From NCBI GenBank assembly GCA_026415215.1, contig JAOAHN010000065.1, forward strand, positions 1-64,000: a stretch of 64,000 bases of DNA. The letters run 5' to 3'. This stretch comes from Candidatus Hydrogenedentota bacterium. GTDB taxonomy: Bacteria; Hydrogenedentota; Hydrogenedentia; Hydrogenedentales; Hydrogenedentaceae. The notes beneath the pieces were generated by a model. The model did not search any database. It was not told where the DNA came from and saw only the letters and a list, made by a program, of their open reading frames with translations. Every line of letters starts with the position of its first letter. The stretch's first letter is position 1. Made by a program: the position numbers and the translations under genes. Positions 59,082 through 64,000 of the stretch are shown in pieces.

Positions 59082-61190
59082 TTAAAGAGTAAAGTGTAGA
59101 GATGGATTATGTATTTTTTTTCTCCAATCGGTAGGATAGAATGCTATTAGAAGCATACCTAAAATGCCAAATATTCCAGCAAATGGACCTACAAAAAGCA
59201 CGCCTGTAAAGTCTTCTACTGAATTTCCCCATTTGTTCATTGATTGTGATGCTAAAAGAATAGAGCCAGCCATAGAAGCTTTCCAAATGAATGCGCTAAG
59301 CCCATTATAAACCGCTTCCCTTCTTTCTCCTGAAAGACTCTCATCATAGTCTATGATATCTCCGAGCATGGGAATCATCATTACATATATTATTGCTTGC
59401 CCTATGCCACAGTAACCAAATAGTAGCATCCCCCCGAGAGTTTTCCAGTAGAAGTCCATATTTGATTTTCCAATTACATATAAGAAGGGCATTCCGGAAG
59501 CGATTATTCCCAAAGCAATAAAAATAAGCCACTTCATATGCAAATACCTTGCGAGAAGTGGAATAAATCCATAAGAGATAACTGCCAATAAGATGAATGG
59601 AATTAGTAGAAAGGTTATTGTGCTTTCGTCGCCATCAAGTCCAAGTTCGGCCCAGTAGGGCAAAACCCTCTGCACTGCGAGAAATCCAATGGTGAAAAAG
59701 AAGAATGCCCCTGCATATATTAGAAAAGGAATATTTCGAAAAGCGTCTTTTAGTCCTTGTCCCCAAGGTAAAGGCTCACTCTGAATAGCATCGGAATCAT
59801 ATCTTTCTTTAACGAATATCACTGGTAAAAGGAAGAGTATAAAAGATAATATGCTAAATATAATTGCAACTCTTCTATACCCGGTGGGAGAAAAACTTTC
59901 TTCTAACCAGACAATTTTGATTGGTATGTTCAATGATAGTAACCAGTTCTGAATTTCTATTTTGCTTATCTCTTTCGCAAGCGGTTTGGTTATTACTATT
60001 ATGTTTTTTGACCAACGGGGTATAAGTAGGTTCTGATTAATAACTATTTTGAGTAATCTATTTATTAGTTCTTCTGTATTTACTGAAGATCCTTCCAATA
60101 TAAATTCAAGGTAGTCATTGTCTAATTTGAACCTATTTCTGAGTTCACTAAATTCTGTTTCTATATTATCCTTTTTTACTTGTTCCAATATTTTAGACCT
60201 GAACACGATACGGTTATTATTAATAGAGGATTGCAGTCCAAGCGACTCTTTAGCTAATGGTAGTAGATTTTTGAAGAGATTGTCCCGGGTATATTTTAGG
60301 ATTGCTTCTGGATCTCCTTCTAATATTTCACAGGCCCAGAATGCTTTTCGAGGGGATTTTTCAAGTTTTTTTGCTCCTCCTTCTTTGAGCAAAGAGAGGA
60401 TCTTATTAGTAGTAGCGAGTTCTTTTAAGTAAGAAAGAGTGCTACCCTTGATTTCTAAAGTATTTTCTTTTATTAGAACATCTGTTCCTTGAAATGTGTC
60501 TATTCCCAATGTTGAAAATTGTTTATGTAAAAGGTTTTTTACTTGATCGATGTTCATTGTGTCTATAGAAAGTTTATTTTCTGTTCTCGCAGGGTCGAGT
60601 TTAGAAATAAGGATGCCTGGTAGTGCATTTGCAAAGGCTAAACCAACTATCATACCTACAGCAGTCCAAGTGCCGAGAGCGACTCGAGCCGACTCGGAAC
60701 GAGCGATTTCTGGACCGAGAGCATTTAGCGGTATCACTGCTACGGAAAATAGTGTCCAGTGAGCACAGAGAATTGCAGTGGCGTATATGAAATTAATTGG
60801 AGAAAGACCTTCTATAGGTGGATACCAAAAACTTATCATCGTGAATAACATAAGTAGAGAGCCGAAGAAGATATAAGGCCTTCTTCTCCCGTGTATTGGG
60901 ATAATTCTCCATTTTCCTGGACGAGAAGGAGTTTTATCTGAGATAGCTCCTACTACAGGGCTACTGAAGGCATCCCAAATTGTGCCTATTATAAAGATAT
61001 ATCCAACTATGCTGATTGATACATAGACGGTTCTACCTACACCACCTGAGGGTGAGTAGAAGTATAGTCCCCACTGATTTATAACCTCACTACACAATTG
61101 AACACCTATCATTGATAGGCATATTGCTAATCCTTCATACCATCTAAATTCTTTACTGGAATAGATTAATTCTGAGGATGAGTTTGTCAT
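59082..61190 (-). CDS. GPH-type sugar transporter (MFS_2) with a large soluble insertion
   Basis: 702 residues, compared with about 450-500 for the family. N-terminal ~200 residues contain six helices with the GPH motif ISDKTPSRPGKWRIIP and FGSLLMLF; C-terminal half (from ~435) has six more. Between them lie about 230 residues (200-430, starting NKLSIDTMNIDQVKNLL) of charged, helical, soluble sequence with no recognised domain. Start overlaps the glgC stop by 4 bp. Likely imports a sugar or oligosaccharide with Na+/H+; the insert may bind a regulator. The insert is not a frameshift, as frame is open throughout. Confidence 0.75.
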   Translation of the reverse strand: MTNSSSELIYSSKEFRWYEGLAICLSMIGVQLCSEVINQWGLYFYSPSGGVGRTVYVSISIVGYIFIIGTIWDAFSSPVVGAISDKTPSRPGKWRIIPIHGRRRPYIFFGSLLMLFTMISFWYPPIEGLSPINFIYATAILCAHWTLFSVAVIPLNALGPEIARSESARVALGTWTAVGMIVGLAFANALPGILISKLDPARTENKLSIDTMNIDQVKNLLHKQFSTLGIDTFQGTDVLIKENTLEIKGSTLSYLKELATTNKILSLLKEGGAKKLEKSPRKAFWACEILEGDPEAILKYTRDNLFKNLLPLAKESLGLQSSINNNRIVFRSKILEQVKKDNIETEFSELRNRFKLDNDYLEFILEGSSVNTEELINRLLKIVINQNLLIPRWSKNIIVITKPLAKEISKIEIQNWLLSLNIPIKIVWLEESFSPTGYRRVAIIFSILSFILFLLPVIFVKERYDSDAIQSEPLPWGQGLKDAFRNIPFLIYAGAFFFFTIGFLAVQRVLPYWAELGLDGDESTITFLLIPFILLAVISYGFIPLLARYLHMKWLIFIALGIIASGMPFLYVIGKSNMDFYWKTLGGMLLFGYCGIGQAIIYVMMIPMLGDIIDYDESLSGERREAVYNGLSAFIWKASMAGSILLASQSMNKWGNSVEDFTGVLFVGPFAGIFGILGMLLIAFYPTDWRKKIHNPSLHFTL

Positions 61191-62500
61191 ACTTTTCCAA
61201 TTTTCGTGTTATTTGAAATTATTGCGTTTTTATGGATGACGACTATCCCGTCTCTTATTGAAAATCCATCCCCGTCTGCGTTGCTAAGATCATTACTACC
61301 AATTATAATCACATTTTTGCCTATTCTCGCGTTGTGGTCAATGATTGCTTTTTCAATATAACTTCCTTCACCTATGCCCATTGGTATTCCCGAAGGATGT
61401 CTGGTAGGCTCGATTTCGAAGGAATCTGCTCCGCATAGTATACTTTCTTTTATTATGGCATTCGGTCGGATTACACTTCTTATTCCTATGATTGAGTTGG
61501 AGATTTTTGATTGAGCTATCTTTACTCCTGAGCAAATGATTGCATGGTCGATTTCTGCATTCGAAATTTTGGCTCCGGGAAGAGCTCTCCTGTGAGTATA
61601 TATGGGCTGGTCAGGGTCATGAAATTCGAAAGGTGGAGCATCGGTTGTCATTGCAATGCTCACTTCGTAATATGAACGAACAGTTCCTATATCTTCCCAG
61701 AAGCCATCGAACATGTGGGCATATACCTTGTGTTCTTTTAGTGCTCCAGGGATGAGTTGTTTTCCGAAGTCAATCCACTCAAGATGTTCTCTCAATAGTT
61801 TTATCAATACTTCCGCATTGAAAACATATACACCCATCGATGCCAGGTATGGTTTACCCTCTCCATTGATTCCGAACTCTTCAAACAGAGATGAGGGGGT
61901 AGTTAGTTGCTCAAGAATTTCATCGGATTTCGGTTTTTCCACAAATTGCGTTATTTTTCCATTAGAATCTACTTGCATGATTCCGAATTGATGAGCATGT
62001 TCTCGGGCTACTGGTATAGCTGATACGGTTATGTCAGCATTTTTAGCTATATGAGTGTTTAATAGTTCTTTATATTCCATTCTATACAATTGGTCTCCAG
62101 AGAGAATTAGATAGAAACTTATTTCGGGGTCGTAGATGTGAAGAAGGTGTTTTCTAACTGCATCCGCAGTGCCCTGGAACCAGTCTCCTGTTTCATTGGT
62201 CTGCTCCGCAGCAAGGATTGTGACACTACCTCTATGGAATTCATCAAAATGATATGTGTTCATTATATGACGGTTCAAAGAGTGGCTGTTGAATTGAGTG
62301 AGGACAACAATTCTCATTATTCCGGAGTTGATGCAATTGCTCAAGGGAATGTCTACCAGTCTGTATCTTCCGCATAACGGGACAGCTGGTTTAGCTCGGT
62401 ATTTAGTGAGTGGATAGAGGCGAGTACCTCTACCTCCACCTAATACAATCCCCATTGTTCTCCTTGTCAATCTGTGTAGTTCGTAATGGGCTTTCAACAT
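61187..62500 (-). CDS. glgC: Glucose-1-phosphate adenylyltransferase
   Basis: 437 residues. Makes ADP-glucose, the glycogen precursor. Nucleotidyltransferase core with LGGGRGTRLYPLTKYRAKPA (catalytic Arg), QGTADAVRK, LSGDQLYRMEY and FVEKP, then a C-terminal left-handed beta helix with NAEIDHAIICSG and HNARIGKNVIIIG hexapeptides. The start has GGGGA upstream. Directly coupled to a sugar transporter, so glycogen storage of an imported sugar is suggested. Confidence 0.95.
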   Translation of the reverse strand: MLKAHYELHRLTRRTMGIVLGGGRGTRLYPLTKYRAKPAVPLCGRYRLVDIPLSNCINSGIMRIVVLTQFNSHSLNRHIMNTYHFDEFHRGSVTILAAEQTNETGDWFQGTADAVRKHLLHIYDPEISFYLILSGDQLYRMEYKELLNTHIAKNADITVSAIPVAREHAHQFGIMQVDSNGKITQFVEKPKSDEILEQLTTPSSLFEEFGINGEGKPYLASMGVYVFNAEVLIKLLREHLEWIDFGKQLIPGALKEHKVYAHMFDGFWEDIGTVRSYYEVSIAMTTDAPPFEFHDPDQPIYTHRRALPGAKISNAEIDHAIICSGVKIAQSKISNSIIGIRSVIRPNAIIKESILCGADSFEIEPTRHPSGIPMGIGEGSYIEKAIIDHNARIGKNVIIIGSNDLSNADGDGFSIRDGIVVIHKNAIISNNTKIGKV

Positions 62501-62524
62501 TTCCCCAGACCCTTTTATCTAAGT

Positions 62525-63409
62525 TTAGAAGTATTTTCCCCAATATATGAGGCCAATGTTAAGTATTGCCCACAAAAGGACACATGCTAATGTTGGAATA
62601 TCGGATATTAGAACTTTGCTGGGATCAGAGCCTTCATTTTTATAGTGAACGAGGTATAAGTATCTGAATAGGCCGTATATTACAAATGGGAGACCCAAAT
62701 ATAACTTATCTGTTCCTAACCTCTTTACAACTTCAGGAGAACAAGTGTAGATTGTGTAGGTAATAATTGCACCTCCTGCAACTACTAATAAAAGTTGGTC
62801 AAGGTATTCTTTTGTATAATATATTAATACAGATCTATGATTTTCTGCCCCTTCCTTTAGTAATAACAGTTCACTTCGCCGTTTTGCTAATCCGAGAAAT
62901 AACGCAAGGAAAAGGGTGCATACGATCAGCCAGTTTGAGAAAACTACATTTATTGCTACCGCACCTGCAATGGCTCTAACTACGAATCCTAATGCAAGGA
63001 CAAGGACATCGAGTAGAAAAATCCCTTTCCATATTAGAGAATAGCTCACGGTTAGAAAAACATATACACACAGAATTATGAAAAACCTAATTCCGAGATA
63101 GAAGCTCAAAGCTATAGCAATCATACTTAGTAGGGCAATAAGTATGATTGCAAATAAAATGCTTATGTCTCCCTTAGGTATAGGTCTTTGGCTTTTCTCG
63201 GGATGGAGTCGGTCACGCTCAATATCTATAATGTCGTTTAGAATGTATGCTGAACTTGCGGAGAGGCAAAAAGCAACAAAGGCTATGATTGTTTTAATAA
63301 GTGCAGGGATATCTATAAGTTCCCCAGCAAAAACCAAAGCTGCAAATACCAAGAGATTTTTTGTCCATTGGTATATTCTTAGTAGTTTAATTATTGAGAG
63401 TATTTTCAT
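62525..63409 (-). CDS. UbiA-type decaprenyl-phosphate phosphoribosyltransferase-like protein
   Basis: 294 residues with about eight hydrophobic helices. Asp-rich motifs of UbiA prenyltransferases: ILNDIIDIERDRLHP (helix 2-3 loop) and a second LAKRRSELL-region motif. The start LLRIYQWTKNLLVFAALVF and LHPEKSQRPIP resemble DPPR synthase, which puts phosphoribose on a polyprenyl phosphate. Next to the DprE2-like reductase, giving two steps of lipid-linked D-arabinose synthesis. Confidence 0.8.
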   Translation of the reverse strand: MKILSIIKLLRIYQWTKNLLVFAALVFAGELIDIPALIKTIIAFVAFCLSASSAYILNDIIDIERDRLHPEKSQRPIPKGDISILFAIILIALLSMIAIALSFYLGIRFFIILCVYVFLTVSYSLIWKGIFLLDVLVLALGFVVRAIAGAVAINVVFSNWLIVCTLFLALFLGLAKRRSELLLLKEGAENHRSVLIYYTKEYLDQLLLVVAGGAIITYTIYTCSPEVVKRLGTDKLYLGLPFVIYGLFRYLYLVHYKNEGSDPSKVLISDIPTLACVLLWAILNIGLIYWGKYF

Positions 63410-63423
63410 TAAGGTTCACGAAT

Positions 63424-64000
63424 TTACAGTTGAGTTCTTAAGAAAATAAATCTTGGTAAGTGTTGAATTATTAGCATAATATATCGCCAAAACCATTTTA
63501 CATATACTACCTGTTTATTCTTTTGCCAGGATTTGAAGATAATTCTACCAGCTTCCTCTGGACTTGCAATCAGCCTTTTTGGTAGGTTCATTCCATAGGT
63601 CATGGAAGTATCCATAAAACCTGGCTTCACTATCAAAACTCTAATATTACTTCTTGCAAACCTATGCTGTAATCCTTCTAAGTATCTTGTAAGTGCACCT
63701 TTGGAAGAACCATAGATGTAGTTACTCTTTCTACCTCTATCTCCCGCTACTGAAGATATCGCAATTATGAATCCATGATTTCGCTCTTCAAACTTTTCAA
63801 GAAATTTCTCTAACACTGATACTACACCAAGATAATTTATATTAACTGTTTTCTTAACCAAGGCGAAATTCTTCTGTGCCTCTTCTTGAGGGGGCATGTA
63901 TCCGAAGCATATAACTATACCCTCTGGATAGCCACACACCTTTTTTGTTATCTCTGAAATGAATTCATGATGTCGGTCGAAATCTTCAGCATCAAAGAAG
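63424..64000 (-). CDS. SDR-family reductase, DprE2-like (partial, cut at the right edge)
   Basis: 192 codons are visible and the frame stays open to the edge (64000), so the true start and the nucleotide-binding motif lie outside; an internal GTG at 63939 is not a start. Seen: VICFGYMPPQEEAQ, catalytic Ser in IAISSVAGDRGR, the Y-x-x-x-K pair in YGSSKGALTRYL and VKPGFMDTSM. The C-terminal extension with WRYIMLIIQHLPRF is typical of DprE2, which reduces decaprenylphosphoryl-keto-ribose to arabinose. Fifteen bases upstream of the UbiA gene on the same strand. Confidence 0.75.
   Translation of the reverse strand, partial: FFDAEDFDRHHEFISEITKKVCGYPEGIVICFGYMPPQEEAQKNFALVKKTVNINYLGVVSVLEKFLEKFEERNHGFIIAISSVAGDRGRKSNYIYGSSKGALTRYLEGLQHRFARSNIRVLIVKPGFMDTSMTYGMNLPKRLIASPEEAGRIIFKSWQKNKQVVYVKWFWRYIMLIIQHLPRFIFLRTQL

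Overview
The window is a chromosome segment of roughly 40% G+C from a Gram-negative, rod-shaped bacterium, probably from a poorly sampled or candidate phylum. An outer membrane is implied by an LpxH-like hydrolase, a signal-peptide-bearing beta-barrel porin and secreted proteases. Rod shape is implied by mreBCD-mrdA-rodA and a RodZ-like protein. I cannot name the phylum from sequence alone. Extracellular Calx-beta, thrombospondin type 3 and dockerin-like modules, a DUF4091 protein and a kinase fused to an FGE-sulfatase domain suggest a lineage of the Planctomycetes/Hydrogenedentes/Sumerlaeota kind, but this is a guess. There is no sign of phage, IS element, CRISPR or integron; gene order is that of an ordinary chromosome with several odd families mixed in.

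Layout. 1-2.6 kb: end of nusG, then rplK, rplA and metK (rplJ/rplL do not follow rplA). 2.8-5 kb: a 731-aa ATP-cone protein that looks like a class III ribonucleotide reductase without its radical residues. 5-8.1 kb (minus): guaB-guaA. 8.3-14.8 kb (plus): MATE pump, alginate-export-like porin, LOG-family hydrolase, fused membrane/spermidine-synthase-like protein. 14.9-16.6 kb (minus): an NSS sodium symporter followed by a short one-helix protein that looks like its small subunit. 16.7-20.3 kb: photolyase, then on minus a sulfatase-superfamily enzyme and a nitrilase-fold protein lacking its catalytic Cys. 20.6-21.7 kb: stand-alone MshEN-domain protein. 21.7-28.9 kb (minus): mreB-mreC-mreD-mrdA-rodA-rng, the elongation operon. 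29.1-37.3 kb (plus): ftsH-folP-glmM-pdxJ-glycosyltransferase-PHP-lepB-lpxH. 37.3-40.3 kb (minus): large secreted DUF4091 protein. 40.5-43.5 kb (plus): two tandem zinc dehydrogenases and cysE. 44-48 kb (minus): two paralogous secreted lysyl-endopeptidase-like proteases with different C-terminal modules, opposite an unrecognised secreted protein (48.1-49.2 kb). 49.2-50.6 kb (minus): surE-yqaA. 51.1-56.7 kb (plus): ftsK-rodZ-like-pgsA-alr-yacP from a strong promoter. 56.9-59 kb: Ser/Thr kinase-FGE fusion. 59.1-64 kb (minus): DprE2-like reductase (cut by the window end), UbiA-type phosphoribosyltransferase, glgC, and a GPH-type transporter with a large soluble insertion overlapping glgC by 4 bp.

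How it fits together. Most of the segment is envelope building (peptidoglycan elongation, amino-sugar precursor GlmM, Alr, LpxH, signal peptidase, PgsA, lipid-linked pentose synthesis) plus core nucleotide, folate and PLP metabolism. The best candidates for something undescribed are the radical-less NrdD-like ATP-cone protein, the transporter with a 230-residue insertion coupled to glgC, the protease pair with swapped C-terminal modules and its divergent secreted neighbour, and a structured leader next to the rplA ribosome-binding site.
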